A stretch of DNA of 64,000 nt from JBEVOS01 sp044226655 (GCA_044226655.1 JBGAGO010000006.1:1-64000), one strand, 5' to 3'. Positions 50,511-59,821 are shown, counted from the first letter of the stretch. Numbers and translations: made by a program. Notes: generated from the letters alone by a model not told the origin.

Positions 50511-51160
50511 CTGTGCGCGAAAATGTCGGTCTCCTCCCAGCCCAAGAGGTCGAGCGCCACGCGGGTTGGGAGGAAATCGAAACAGGCCTGCGCGATCTCC
50601 GTGCGGCCTTCGCGCGCGAGCATGACGTCGAGCTTGTCCCGGAGCGCGTGGAGATGGACGACGTCTGATGCGGCGTAATTGAGCTGCGCGTCGCTCAGCG
50701 TCTCGGCGCCCCAATCGCTGGATTGCTGCTCCTTGGAGATGTCGCGGCCCAGGAGCTCCTTGACCAGATCCTTGAGGCCGTGCCGGTCGGTGTAGGTGCG
50801 CGCCAGCTTGGAGGCGATCTTGGTGCAATAGATCGGCCGCGTGACGACCTTCAGATCGCGCTGGAACATCGCCACGTCGAAGCGCGCGAAATGGAAGAGC
50901 TTGAGATGCGCCGGATCGGTCAGCAGGCGCTTGAGGTTCGGCGCGTCATAGGAGTCGCGGTCGAGCTGGACGAGGTGCGCCTCGCTGCCGCCATCGGAGA
51001 GCTGGACCAGGCAGAGCGGATCGCGCATCAGCGAAAGCCCCATGGTCTCGCTATCGACCGCCACCGGCCCATTGAACCGCACATCCGCCGGCAGATCGCC
51101 CTTGTGCAGGTAAACCGCCACGTTGCGGCCATCGACGGTCAAAGAAAGCTTACGTGTCAT
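50507..51160 (-). CDS. rnd: ribonuclease D-type 3'-5' exonuclease
   Basis: This 217-residue protein has the DEDDy exonuclease set: VDSETMGLSL (Asp and Glu), LFHFARFDVAMFQ (Asp) and LNYAASDVVHLHALRD (Tyr and Asp). At this length it has only the catalytic domain and lacks the two HRDC domains of E. coli RNase D, as is common in alphaproteobacteria. It trims the 3' ends of tRNAs and other small RNAs in the cytoplasm. Neighbouring genes give no further hint. Confidence 0.9.
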   Translation of the reverse strand: MTRKLSLTVDGRNVAVYLHKGDLPADVRFNGPVAVDSETMGLSLMRDPLCLVQLSDGGSEAHLVQLDRDSYDAPNLKRLLTDPAHLKLFHFARFDVAMFQRDLKVVTRPIYCTKIASKLARTYTDRHGLKDLVKELLGRDISKEQQSSDWGAETLSDAQLNYAASDVVHLHALRDKLDVMLAREGRTEIAQACFDFLPTRVALDLLGWEETDIFAHS

Positions 51161-51404
51161 CGCCAGCGCTTTAGGCCGCGGCGGGGGAGATGGCTAGCAG
51201 GGCCGGGGGCGGGCGCCGCGGGTTTCCGTCGGGCCATGCCGGCGCCCCAAGCGGCCGGCAACGGCAACGGCGCTGGCGCGCAAGCCCATCGCCTTATCGA
51301 TCGCGGATAGTGAGAACGCGGCACAGGCGTCCTGCGCGCGCCGCTGGCGCGGCTGCGCGGCGCCCGCAAAGATAAGGCGAACGGTCTTTGCACGGGGGCT
51401 GACC

Positions 51405-52208
51405 TTGACGATTCTCGGGTTCATCGGGCTTGGCGCCATGGGCAGGCCGCTTGCGGCCAATCTGCTCGGGGCGGGCTATCGCGTGCGCGTCTTCGATAGG
51501 CAGAGCGACGCGATGACGGCGCTCGCTTCGCTCGGGGCGGAAACCTGCCGCTCTGCGGCCGAGGCCGCGCAAGGGGCCGATTTTGTGGTCGTCTGCGTAT
51601 CGACGGACGATCAGACGCGCGACGCGATCCTGGGGGAAGACGGCGTGCTGAGCGGCGCAGGCGCGGGCGCGGCGGTGATTGTCAACGGCACGATCTCTCC
51701 GGCCCTCGTGGCCGAGATTGCGCGCGAAGCCGGCCGTCGGCGTGTGGCCATCGTCGATGCGCCCATGTCCGGCGGCGTGCAGGGCGCGGAGCAAAAGTCG
51801 CTGCTCTACATGATCGGCGGCGCGGACGCGGTGGTCGAGCGGTGCCTCCCCGTTCTGCGCGTCTCGGCGAGAAAGATCATCCATGCAGGCCCGACCGGCG
51901 CGGGCGTCCGAGCCAAACTGGTCCACCAGCTCATGCTGTGCGGCAATCTGATCGCCGCGCGGGAAGGCTGGCGCTTGGGGCAGGGCGCGGGCCTCAGCCC
52001 AGACGTCATCGCCGATGTCGTGGCCTCGGGCGCCGCGCAAAGCGCGATGGCGGAGCGCCTGCCGACCTTGCCGCGCGATCCGCACAACGCCGCGCTGTGG
52101 GAAAAGGACCTTCGCCTCTGTCTCGATCTCGCCCAGGAGCTTGCGCTCTTGCTGCCCGCGACCGCGCTGGCTGAGACCCTGATGCGCGCGGTTGTGATGG
52201 ACGAGTAG
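51405..52208 (+). CDS. beta-hydroxyacid dehydrogenase (3-hydroxyisobutyrate dehydrogenase family)
   Basis: This 267-residue protein starts at a TTG (51405) just before ILGFIGLGAMGRPLAANLLG, the Rossmann motif of the family; no upstream ATG is available. VDAPMSGGVQGAEQKSL is the substrate-binding motif, and AGVRAKLVHQLMLCGNLIAA holds the catalytic Lys. The enzymes oxidise 3-hydroxy acids such as 3-hydroxyisobutyrate with NAD(P)+. It lies 100 bases before the extradiol dioxygenase gene on the same strand, so a link to the aromatic cluster is possible but weak. Confidence 0.88.
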   Translation: MTILGFIGLGAMGRPLAANLLGAGYRVRVFDRQSDAMTALASLGAETCRSAAEAAQGADFVVVCVSTDDQTRDAILGEDGVLSGAGAGAAVIVNGTISPALVAEIAREAGRRRVAIVDAPMSGGVQGAEQKSLLYMIGGADAVVERCLPVLRVSARKIIHAGPTGAGVRAKLVHQLMLCGNLIAAREGWRLGQGAGLSPDVIADVVASGAAQSAMAERLPTLPRDPHNAALWEKDLRLCLDLAQELALLLPATALAETLMRAVVMDE

Positions 52209-52308
52209 CGCCGATTTCTCATTTCTCGGCAGCAGAGACGCACACCGCAGTTGCGCGCGGCGGCGGCCGACGGGACTATATTTCAAAGTCTTGAAAAGGG
52301 AGGTCGCG

Positions 52309-53250
52309 ATGGGAAAAGGCGAATCTAAGCCGGCGGCCGTCGGCGTGGCGCAGCTCGGCTATATGGTGCTGGGCGTATCGGATCTCGGCGCCTGGCGCGC
52401 CTTCGGCTGCGACGTGCTCGGTCTTCAAGACAACAGCGCCAAGCCGGGCGAGCGGCTTCATCTGCGCCTCGACGCCTATCATCATCGCATTGAGGCGCGT
52501 CCGACCGGTGAGGACGATCTCGTCATCTGCGGCTGGGAGGTGAAGGACGCCGAGACGCTGAAGCAGATCTGTGAACAGATCAGCGCGCTTGGCGTAGATG
52601 TGCGCGCCTGCTCTCAGGCGGACGCGGACGAACGCATGGTGCTCGGCCTCGCGCGCTTTGAAGACGTGAATGGCGTCACCAACGAAATCTATTTCGGCCC
52701 CTATCTCGATCCGGCGCCTTTTACGTCGCCGTGCGGCGTGTCGGGCTTCAAGGCCGGCGCCCTGGGGCTCGGGCATGTTGTCCTGGCTGTGGACGATCTC
52801 GATCGCAGCCTGGCCTTTTATCAAGCGGCGATCGGCGTGCGGCTGAGCGATTTCATCTTCCTGCCGCTGGGCGGAAACGAACCGAGCAAGGTCGCGTTCA
52901 CGCATGTGAACCCACGCCATCATTCGCTCGCCATGGTGAAGCCCCCGATGAAATCGCCGCGCCGGCTCAACCATTTCATGATCGAAGCCAACACGCTTGA
53001 CGATGTCGGGCGCACGCTCTCGCGCTTCCAGGCCAAGCGCATGCCGGCCGGCCAATTGGGCCGCCATACCAACGACCATATGGTGTCGTTCTACGCGCCT
53101 ACGCCGTCGGGCTTCGCCGTCGAGTTCGGCTGCAACGGCCGCACGATCGACGATGAAAGCGCGTGGGAAGTCCAGCACTACCGCGCCGGAAGCTTCTGGG
53201 GCCACGGCGCCGCGCCGAGCGCCGCGGCGGCGGATGGTGATTTCGACTGA
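52309..53250 (+). CDS. type I extradiol ring-cleavage dioxygenase (BphC-like)
   Basis: The ATG at 52309, after GGGAGG with 5-base spacing, gives 313 residues; a TTG at 52291 is less likely. The protein is a two-domain VOC dioxygenase. The C-terminal domain has the iron ligands of the 2-His-1-Glu site: His156 (GLGHVVLA), His204/205 (NPRHHSLAM) and Glu272 (FAVEFG), plus the conserved His in GRHTNDHMVSF. It opens a catechol ring next to the hydroxyls. With the hydrolase, hydratase, aldolase and ring dioxygenase nearby, it is the meta-cleavage step. The bulky-substrate BphC type (biphenyl- or phenylpropionate-like diols) is more likely than the catechol 2,3-dioxygenase type. Confidence 0.93.
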   Translation: MGKGESKPAAVGVAQLGYMVLGVSDLGAWRAFGCDVLGLQDNSAKPGERLHLRLDAYHHRIEARPTGEDDLVICGWEVKDAETLKQICEQISALGVDVRACSQADADERMVLGLARFEDVNGVTNEIYFGPYLDPAPFTSPCGVSGFKAGALGLGHVVLAVDDLDRSLAFYQAAIGVRLSDFIFLPLGGNEPSKVAFTHVNPRHHSLAMVKPPMKSPRRLNHFMIEANTLDDVGRTLSRFQAKRMPAGQLGRHTNDHMVSFYAPTPSGFAVEFGCNGRTIDDESAWEVQHYRAGSFWGHGAAPSAAAADGDFD

Positions 53251-53256
53251 CGCTGC

Positions 53257-54594
53257 TTAGGCGAGTTGGGAGATCGCTCGCCGCATCAGCACCGCGGATG
53301 CGACGAGCGCGCAGGCGGCGATGAGATAGACGAGTGCGAGAGGCGACAGCGCGTAGCGCAGGGCGTCCTCAGCGAAGCGCCCACGCAGCTCGTCGCCGAG
53401 GAGGCCCACGCTGAGCGCGCCGAGGCCGCCGCCAAAGAAATTCATCACCACGCCGAGCAAAGCCGTGGCCGAGGCCATCTGCGCCCCGGGCACGAGCAGG
53501 CGCATGGACGACAGGATGAGCGGCGGCCAGCATGACGTGAGCGCATAAGCGCCGGCGATGAGCGCGACGGCGACGATTCCGGCCTGTGCGAACAAGCCAA
53601 AGAGCAGCAATGGCGCCGCCACGAGCGAGGTGCAGGCAAGAATGCTGGGGTAGATTCCCGGGTTCCTGCGCACGAACCGGTCGCCCAGAACGGCGGTGAG
53701 GATCGGCGAAATCATCGCCGAAAGTCCGAACGTGACGCCCAGCGCGAGGCCAATGCCGCCCACCTCCCACCCGAAGGCGCGCTGCAGCAGCAGCGCCGTC
53801 CAAACCGAGATCGCCGTGGTCGTGAATTGGAGCGCACAGGCGCTGAGAATGAGCGTTGCGACGGCGGGGCGCGCGAGAAGGCGGCCGATATCGCCAAGCG
53901 CGCGCGCCAAGCCGCCGGATGGCGCCCGCTCCACCTTCGCCGCCCGCCGCGGCTCAGGCAGGAAGAACCAGGCGATGAGGCCGAGCGCGAGGCCGGGAGC
54001 CGCCGCCGCGAAGAACGCCACCCGCCAGTCGAAATGTTTGACGATTTGGCCGCCAAGCGCGAACGCGAGCAGCGTCCCGAAGCCGGTCGCGACCGAGATC
54101 ATCGACATCGCCGCCGCCCGCCGGTCAGGCGGATAATAGTCGCCAATCAGCGCATAGCTTGCGGGACTGCAGGAGGCTTCGCCGACCGCGAGCCCCATGC
54201 GCGTGGCGACGAGCGCGAGAAAGCTGGTCGCCGCGCCGGAGGCCGCCGTCATAAGCGACCAGAAGCTGATGCCGATCGCCAGAATTCGCGCCCGGTCCAT
54301 GCGGTCGGCGAGCCAGGCGATCGGCAAAGCGCTGAGCGCGTAGCAGGTCGAGAAGGCGAGCCCGGTGAGCACGCCTACCTGGGAATCGGTGATCGCGAGA
54401 TCGCGCTGAATGGGCCCGATCAAGATGCCGATCATCGAGCGATCGATGCCATTCAGCATATTGATCAGAGCCAGAAGGATGAGCCCGAACCAAGTCGGGG
54501 CCTGCAAGGCGAGCCGGGAGCCTTTCGCCGCTGCTTCAAGCTCGCCGGCGCCTTGCAGTGACGCGCCGTCCCTCTCTGTCGCTTCAGAACTCAT
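53257..54594 (-). CDS. MFS transporter
   Basis: This 445-residue polytopic membrane protein has 12 predicted helices and the MFS loop motif AWLADRMDRARILAIG between helices 2 and 3. The opening GLILLALINMLNGIDRSMIG is typical of the spinster/aromatic-acid and anion:cation symporter-like groups. It starts within the end of the TonB receptor gene (11-base overlap), so the two are translated together. The pair would bring a substrate across both membranes. Its place next to the meta-cleavage genes suggests an aromatic compound. The substrate itself is not determined. Confidence 0.9.
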   Translation of the reverse strand: MSSEATERDGASLQGAGELEAAAKGSRLALQAPTWFGLILLALINMLNGIDRSMIGILIGPIQRDLAITDSQVGVLTGLAFSTCYALSALPIAWLADRMDRARILAIGISFWSLMTAASGAATSFLALVATRMGLAVGEASCSPASYALIGDYYPPDRRAAAMSMISVATGFGTLLAFALGGQIVKHFDWRVAFFAAAAPGLALGLIAWFFLPEPRRAAKVERAPSGGLARALGDIGRLLARPAVATLILSACALQFTTTAISVWTALLLQRAFGWEVGGIGLALGVTFGLSAMISPILTAVLGDRFVRRNPGIYPSILACTSLVAAPLLLFGLFAQAGIVAVALIAGAYALTSCWPPLILSSMRLLVPGAQMASATALLGVVMNFFGGGLGALSVGLLGDELRGRFAEDALRYALSPLALVYLIAACALVASAVLMRRAISQLA

Positions 54595-56776
54595 ATTCGA
54601 GCATCACGCCGATTTCGCGTCCGCGCTCAAAGGTCACCTGGTCGGTGAAGGCGGTCGCCGTCGCCTGCTGGATGATGAGCTCGTCGGTGAGGTTACGGCC
54701 ATAGAGCCGGAGCCGCCAATCCTCATCTTGCGACAGCCAGGCGATGTCGCCGCTCAGCGTGGTGTAGCTGGGCTGGGACACCCGGTTGCCGAAATCATAA
54801 TACACCGTGTCGCTGTGGAAGACGTTGGCATTCAGTTCGAATTGCCGGCCCCAAAGCTGCGGCCGCCATTGTGCGCCGAGCGAAATTGTGAAATCGGGCG
54901 CTTTCAGCATCGTATTGCCCGAAACATCCTGCGCCGTGGTTATGTTGCCGCGCGCCAGTGTTTCGCCCACTGGAATATTCGGCACGAACACCTGCGCGTT
55001 CGTGAACGAATCGTAGCGCGCGTGCAGGTAGGAAAGGCCGATGCGGAAGCTGAGCGTATCGGTCGCCGCGATCTGCGCTTCGAACTCTGCGCCGTAAATG
55101 CGCGCCTCGGCGGCGTTTTGCAGAATGTAGGTGTTGGTGATGGGGTCGCGCGCCACCACCTGCAGACCGTCATAGCTGTAGTCGAACACCGAGAGATTTG
55201 TGCGCAGCCAATTGGTGGGATCGGCTTTGACGCCGATCTCGACCGCGTCGAGCAATTCGGGATCGATGGCGACGGGATTGGCGAGCACGCCGTTGAACAC
55301 GCCGCTTTTGAACCCGGTGCTGTAGGTCAGATAGATATTGGCGTCCTCTGCAAAGAAATATTGCAGCGAAGCGCGATAGGTCCAGCGATCTTCGCTATGC
55401 GTCCGCTCTGGAACCGTGGGCACAAAGTTGCGGAAGGGCGCGATGGAGCGATCTTCCGTCGTGTAGCGCGCGCCGAGCGTGAGGCGCAGCGCATCCGTGA
55501 AGCGATACGTGCCTTCGCCGAACGCGGAATAGGATTTGGTCTCGGCGAAATTGCCCTGGTTGAAGCGCGTGATCGTCGTGAACGTCGGCGCGGCGCCGGA
55601 TTCAACGAGAGATTCTCCCGCGCCGTCGAGATGGAAGGCGTAGAGGCCGACGAGCCAGGTGAGCCTGTCTGATCCCGTCGACATGAGGCGCACTTCTTCG
55701 CTCCAGGCCTTGGTGCGGTAGAGCGTGTCGTTTTCCGCCGCGAGCAGCGGCGAAGCGTCGGTATCCGAACGCTGATGCGAGGAATCCCGCATGAACGCCG
55801 TGGTCGATTCAAGCGAGACGGCGCCCAGATCCCAGCTCGCGCGCAGCGAGGCGTTGAACGTGCGCAGCCGCGCGGAGGGCGCGAGCGTGAGCGCGGTCTC
55901 ATAAGGGCCGGCCAGGATCGTGCCTGGCACAGAATTGCCGATCGTGTTGCCGTTCAGCGGGCCGATCGAATTGCCGACATTGCCGCTTTGGTCGAGGTAG
56001 CCCAGCGTGAGCACGGCGCGGAAATCTTCCGTCGGCTGGAAGAGGATTTTCGAGCGCGCGTTGACCGCTTCGCTGTCGCCATATTCGCCGCCGCGCACGA
56101 GATCGTCGATATAGCCGCCATTGTGGCGGTAGATGAGCCCAAAATCGGCGTCGAGATTATGGAGCAGCGGTCCGCTGACATAGGTCCTGATCTGGCCCTC
56201 GGCCGTGTCGTTGAACGTATCGCCTTGGAGCGACACGCGGCCGCGGAACTCAGAGGATGGATCGGGCGTGATGATGTTCACGAGGCCGCCCGTCGCATTG
56301 CGGCCGAACAGCGTGCCCTGGGGTCCGCGCAGCACTTCGACGCGCTCGATTTCCACGAAATCGGTGATGTTGCCGAGAATGCTCGGCTGATAAACGCCAT
56401 CGACATAGAGCGCGATGTTGGATTCATCGCCGATCGCGACGCTGCTCGAGCTCACGCCCCGGATCGCCGGCTGGAAGACGCCGAAATTGCGGGCCCCGTT
56501 GAAGCCCGGCACGATATAGGTGAGCTGGCGCGCTTCGGTGATGCCGCTGCTTTCCAGCGTATCGGCCGACATCGCCGACACGGACAGCGGAACGTCCTGG
56601 AGGCGCTCTTCGCGCCGGCGCGCCGTCACGACAAGCTCGCCGAGGCCCGATGATGATGTCGCCTCAGTAGCGGGAGGCGCATCTGCAGGCTGCGCATCGC
56701 TCTGCGTTTGCGCCAAGGCGGGCGCGGCCTGCATGAGCCAGAGCGCGCCAACGCACAGTGAAACCTTTGTTCGCAC
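54584..56776 (-). CDS. TonB-dependent receptor of the aromatic cluster
   Basis: This 730-residue outer-membrane protein has a signal peptide (MRTKVSLCVGALWL to about ALAQ), the plug motif LGELVVTARRREERLQDVPL, VEVLRGPQGTLFGRNATGG, and a barrel with a terminal Phe (MLEYEF). It is of the iron-complex-receptor-like type common in Caulobacterales and sphingomonads, where many members import plant or aromatic compounds rather than siderophores. The MFS gene overlaps its 3' end by 11 bases. The cluster context suggests import of an aromatic substrate. No Fur-box-like sequence is obvious upstream, although I could not search for it formally. Confidence 0.92.
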   Translation of the reverse strand: MRTKVSLCVGALWLMQAAPALAQTQSDAQPADAPPATEATSSSGLGELVVTARRREERLQDVPLSVSAMSADTLESSGITEARQLTYIVPGFNGARNFGVFQPAIRGVSSSSVAIGDESNIALYVDGVYQPSILGNITDFVEIERVEVLRGPQGTLFGRNATGGLVNIITPDPSSEFRGRVSLQGDTFNDTAEGQIRTYVSGPLLHNLDADFGLIYRHNGGYIDDLVRGGEYGDSEAVNARSKILFQPTEDFRAVLTLGYLDQSGNVGNSIGPLNGNTIGNSVPGTILAGPYETALTLAPSARLRTFNASLRASWDLGAVSLESTTAFMRDSSHQRSDTDASPLLAAENDTLYRTKAWSEEVRLMSTGSDRLTWLVGLYAFHLDGAGESLVESGAAPTFTTITRFNQGNFAETKSYSAFGEGTYRFTDALRLTLGARYTTEDRSIAPFRNFVPTVPERTHSEDRWTYRASLQYFFAEDANIYLTYSTGFKSGVFNGVLANPVAIDPELLDAVEIGVKADPTNWLRTNLSVFDYSYDGLQVVARDPITNTYILQNAAEARIYGAEFEAQIAATDTLSFRIGLSYLHARYDSFTNAQVFVPNIPVGETLARGNITTAQDVSGNTMLKAPDFTISLGAQWRPQLWGRQFELNANVFHSDTVYYDFGNRVSQPSYTTLSGDIAWLSQDEDWRLRLYGRNLTDELIIQQATATAFTDQVTFERGREIGVMLEYEF

Positions 56777-56950
56777 GCACTTCCTCCCTCATCGACGAAC
56801 TCTTTTCTAGGTCGTCTTGATGGTGCGAAGGTTTCGCGGCTCGACCGCGAAAGCAAGCCGATGACGGTGCGTTACTCTCGGTTCATGGGAACTCGCGCTG
56901 TGCCGATCTGCTTAACGGCGCGGCGCGTTTCGCGTCTCGCGCGTCCCTTG

Positions 56951-56987
56951 ACACAAAAAGAAAACCCACGCGGGTGGCGCGTGGGCT
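56951..56987 (-). terminator. Rho-independent terminator after the C-C hydrolase gene
   Basis: CCCACGCG (56965-56972) pairs perfectly with CGCGTGGG (56978-56985) around a 5-base loop. On the minus strand the stem is followed by TTTTCTTTTTGTG, a good T run. It lies 45 bases beyond the hydrolase stop codon and separates that gene from the TonB receptor gene. Confidence 0.88.
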
Positions 56988-57030
56988 TCAAGGTAAAGCG
57001 TGGGAGAGATATTAGACGCCGGCCGCGCGG

Positions 57031-57978
57031 TCAGCCGCCCCAGGCGCGCGCCTTGGTGGCGCCAGGATCCACGGGCGGCGCCGTCTTCGATGCGCTCTTC
57101 GGCGTCACGCCATGCGTTTGCAGGAACGCGTCGATGAGCGCGTTGAACGCATCGGCGTATTCGATCTGCGTCCAGTGTCCGCAGCGATTGAAGAGATGCA
57201 GAGACGAATTCGGCACCAGACTCACGAGCTTCAGCGAGTTCTCCATCGGCACCACGCGGTCGTCGCGGCCATGGATGAACAGCGCCGGCCCCTGATAGGC
57301 GGCGAGCTTCGCGAGCAATTCGCCGACCGGCAGCCCCCAATTTCCGACCGGGCCGTTCGGGCCGAAGCTTTTCAGGAAATTGCGGATGTGATCCGGATTC
57401 TTGAGCGTGTTGCGCGAGCGCATTTCGCAGAGCTCGTCCGTGACGAACGAGGAATCGTAGACGAAGATGCCGACGAGCCGGCGGAAATTCGCGGGCGAAG
57501 GATCGAGATAGGTTTCGCGCACGATGCGCAGGCCCTCGGTGAGGCCGCCGGGCGAATAGACGTTCGGCCCGCCATTGAAGCCCGCGCCCATGGTGATGAG
57601 GTGCGAAAGGCGGTCGGGATAGCGCGCCGCGAATTCCAGGGTCGCCGCCCCGCCCATCGAATTGCCGACGAGCGCAGCCTTTTCGATGCCGAGCGCATCC
57701 ATCAGGAGGAGCGCGGCTTCCGCGTTCGCCGAATTGCGCGGCGTTTCCGTCGGATCGATCGTGTCGGAATCGCCCCAGCCGGGCAGATCGGGCGCAATCA
57801 TGCGATATTTGGTGGCGAGGCCCGCGACGTTGCGGCTGAAATTGCTCCAGCCTGTCGCGCCTGGGCCGGCGCCGTGCAGCATGATGACCGGATAACCTTC
57901 GCCAACGTCGTTATAGTGAAGCTTCCACTTCTTGGTCTTCACCTCGCGCGACGAGCTTTCTTCCGTGATTTCGCGCAT
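57031..57978 (-). CDS. meta-cleavage product hydrolase (BphD/MhpC-like)
   Basis: This 315-residue alpha/beta hydrolase has VIMLHGAGPGATGWSNFSRN, the HGxGPG oxyanion segment of C-C bond hydrolases, the nucleophile elbow GNSMGG (Ser107), Asp240 in GRDDRVVP and His268 in CGHWTQIE. The GPGATGW motif is characteristic of BphD, MhpC and TodF. It cleaves the 2-hydroxy-6-oxo-dienoate ring-fission product into 2-hydroxypentadienoate and a carboxylic acid. The hydratase encoded nearby uses the former. The last 20 residues are an unusual Ala/Pro/Lys tail. A clear terminator follows. Confidence 0.93.
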   Translation of the reverse strand: MREITEESSSREVKTKKWKLHYNDVGEGYPVIMLHGAGPGATGWSNFSRNVAGLATKYRMIAPDLPGWGDSDTIDPTETPRNSANAEAALLLMDALGIEKAALVGNSMGGAATLEFAARYPDRLSHLITMGAGFNGGPNVYSPGGLTEGLRIVRETYLDPSPANFRRLVGIFVYDSSFVTDELCEMRSRNTLKNPDHIRNFLKSFGPNGPVGNWGLPVGELLAKLAAYQGPALFIHGRDDRVVPMENSLKLVSLVPNSSLHLFNRCGHWTQIEYADAFNALIDAFLQTHGVTPKSASKTAPPVDPGATKARAWGG

Positions 57979-58092
57979 GACCGCCTCCCTGATGCGTCGC
58001 GGTTTTGATCGGTTTTCAGGCGCAAAACGCGCCCAACGACCAGTGCGGGGACCGTCGCGTTCGCTTCATGCGATGTCAAAGATGGCGCTGCG

Positions 58093-58893
58093 TTAGGTTC
58101 CCATATTTTGGGAATCTACAGCGGGCGACGCCGCAGGAGCCGATTGGCGCGGCGCACCCAGAGTCTCGCCGAGGGTCGCAGCGGCGCCCCTCAGATGAAC
58201 GAGCGCTTCTTCGAGCGGTTCTGCGGCGAAATCCCATTTGTGGCGCGACGCGGAGATGGCCGCGCACACGCCGCTTGCGCCCAAAACCGGCACCGCCGCG
58301 CAGATAAGTCCTTCGGTGATCTCCTCGACATCGAGCGCGTAATCCTGCGCGTGAACCGCTTCCAATTCGGTGCGGATGGCGGCCGGCTCTGTCTTGGTGT
58401 GCGGCGTGAGCGCGACGAAGGCGCCGTCGTTCAGATAGGAATCGAGCGCCTCGCTCGGCAGATGCGACAGCAGAACCTTGCCGACCGCAGAGCAATAGCC
58501 TTCGAGCTGCATGCCCTCGCGCGAAAACACTTCGGGACCGGCGCCGGCCTCCTTCACGAGATAGGTGACCATGTTGCTCGCATCGAGCACGCCGAGATGG
58601 GTTGTGCAGCGCAACGTCCTGGCGAGGTCGCGCAGGATCGGCCGCGCCAATTGCGCCATCGCATAGTGAAAATCGAGCCGCTGCGCCAAAGCGAGAAGAC
58701 GCGGACCGGGCAGATAGGCGCCGCGCCGCTCACGGCTGACGAGGCCCGCTTCTTCGATGGAGTTGAAGAGGCGATGCGCAGTCGAAAGCGGCAGCCCGAT
58801 ATCGGCTGCATGCTCGCGCAACAAGCGCGATTGGCGCGTGTCGATCAGGCGTTCAAGCAGATCGACGATACGCACGAGGCTCGCCGTGCTCAT
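58093..58893 (-). CDS. IclR family transcriptional regulator
   Basis: This 266-residue protein has the N-terminal winged helix-turn-helix (RIVDLLERLIDTRQSRLL, then ADIGLPLSTAHRLFNSIEEA) and the C-terminal IclR effector domain with GYCSAVGKVLLSHLPSEAL and AAVPVLGASGVCAAIS. It is divergent from the hydratase-dioxygenase operon and upstream of the hydrolase gene, so it is the likely regulator of this aromatic cluster. The effector is probably a pathway intermediate. A copy of TATTCTCAAA lies 19 bases upstream of its start and another near the hydratase start. Confidence 0.93.
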   Translation of the reverse strand: MSTASLVRIVDLLERLIDTRQSRLLREHAADIGLPLSTAHRLFNSIEEAGLVSRERRGAYLPGPRLLALAQRLDFHYAMAQLARPILRDLARTLRCTTHLGVLDASNMVTYLVKEAGAGPEVFSREGMQLEGYCSAVGKVLLSHLPSEALDSYLNDGAFVALTPHTKTEPAAIRTELEAVHAQDYALDVEEITEGLICAAVPVLGASGVCAAISASRHKWDFAAEPLEEALVHLRGAAATLGETLGAPRQSAPAASPAVDSQNMGT

Positions 58894-58911
58894 TTCTATA
58901 ACGTATGCATA

Positions 58912-58979
58912 TTCTCAAAACCCGGCAATAGCCGTGCTCAGCCGATTGCGCGTCGGCGGATGGCCCGTATTCTCAAATC
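58912..58979. promoter_or_regulatory. iclR-hydratase divergent operator with 10-base direct repeats
   Basis: TATTCTCAAA occurs at 58912-58921 and again at 58970-58979, 58 bases apart, in the 95-base gap between iclR and the hydratase gene. A perfect 8-base palindrome, TATGCATA, lies at about 58906-58913. Either could be the IclR-family binding site. The second copy lies just upstream of the hydratase start. Confidence 0.4.
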
Positions 58980-58988
58980 TGCGAGAGC

Positions 58989-59804
58989 ATGAGGCCGTCA
59001 AACGCGATGGACGCGAGACTTTATCACGAAGCGGCCGACCGCCTGCGCGCAGCGTATCAAGGCGATTTGTGCGAGCCGCTGCGTCGCGACATCGGCGAAA
59101 CGCCGGATGATGGATACGCCGTTCAGGCGATCAACACGGCGCGCTGGATCAAAGAGGGCCGGCGCATGTGCGGCCGCAAGATCGGGCTCACATCCAAGGC
59201 CGTCCAGCAGCAAATGGGCGTCGATCAGCCGGATTTCGGCGTGCTGTTCGCCGATATGGAGATCGGCGACGGCGAGGAAATGGCGTTTGCGCGGCTGCAG
59301 CAGCCGCGCGCGGAGGCCGAGATCGCCTTCGTGCTCGAACGCGATCTCGACATGCCCGAGCCGACGCGCGCCGACCTCGCGCGGGCGATCGCCTATGCGG
59401 TTCCTTCGATCGAAATTGTCGGCAGCCGCATCAAGAATTGGGACATCGCGATTTCGGATACGATCGCCGACAACGCCTCGTCCGGCCTCTACGTGCTGGG
59501 CGGCACGCCGCGAAAGCTGGAAAGCCTTGATCTCGTCGGCTGCGGCATGACGATGCGCCGCAATGGCCGGCCCGCATCGTTCGGCGCCGGCGCGGCCTGC
59601 CTCGGAAATCCGCTGAACGCAGCGGTCTGGCTGGCCCGGCAAGTCGCGGCGCGCGGCGCGCCGCTGCGCGAAGGCGAGGTGATCTTGACCGGCGCGCTCG
59701 GGCCGATGGTCCCCGCCGCGCCGGGCGACGCCTTCGACGCAATCATCGCTGGCCTGGGCGAGGTGCGCGCGCTGTTCGGTCCCAGCAAAACATCGCCGGC
59801 GTGA
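58989..59804 (+). CDS. mhpD: 2-keto-4-pentenoate hydratase
   Basis: This 271-residue protein begins at 58989 (or the ATG at 59007) and matches the MhpD/BphE hydratase family: CGRKIGLTSKAVQQQMGVDQ, PDFGVLFADM, PRAEAEIAFVLERDL with metal-binding Glu residues, and IADNASSGLYVLG. It adds water to 2-hydroxypentadienoate, giving 4-hydroxy-2-oxovalerate. It is the first gene of the plus-strand operon and overlaps or abuts the acetaldehyde dehydrogenase gene, depending on that gene's start. Confidence 0.95.
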   Translation: MRPSNAMDARLYHEAADRLRAAYQGDLCEPLRRDIGETPDDGYAVQAINTARWIKEGRRMCGRKIGLTSKAVQQQMGVDQPDFGVLFADMEIGDGEEMAFARLQQPRAEAEIAFVLERDLDMPEPTRADLARAIAYAVPSIEIVGSRIKNWDIAISDTIADNASSGLYVLGGTPRKLESLDLVGCGMTMRRNGRPASFGAGAACLGNPLNAAVWLARQVAARGAPLREGEVILTGALGPMVPAAPGDAFDAIIAGLGEVRALFGPSKTSPA

Positions 59805-59821
59805 CGAAGAGGGAGAGAGGC

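Noticed and set aside
51161..51404. Possible small genes in both directions between ribonuclease D and the hydroxyacid dehydrogenase
   Set aside because: Arg/Pro/Ala-rich frames on both strands with no ribosome site; typical chance frames.
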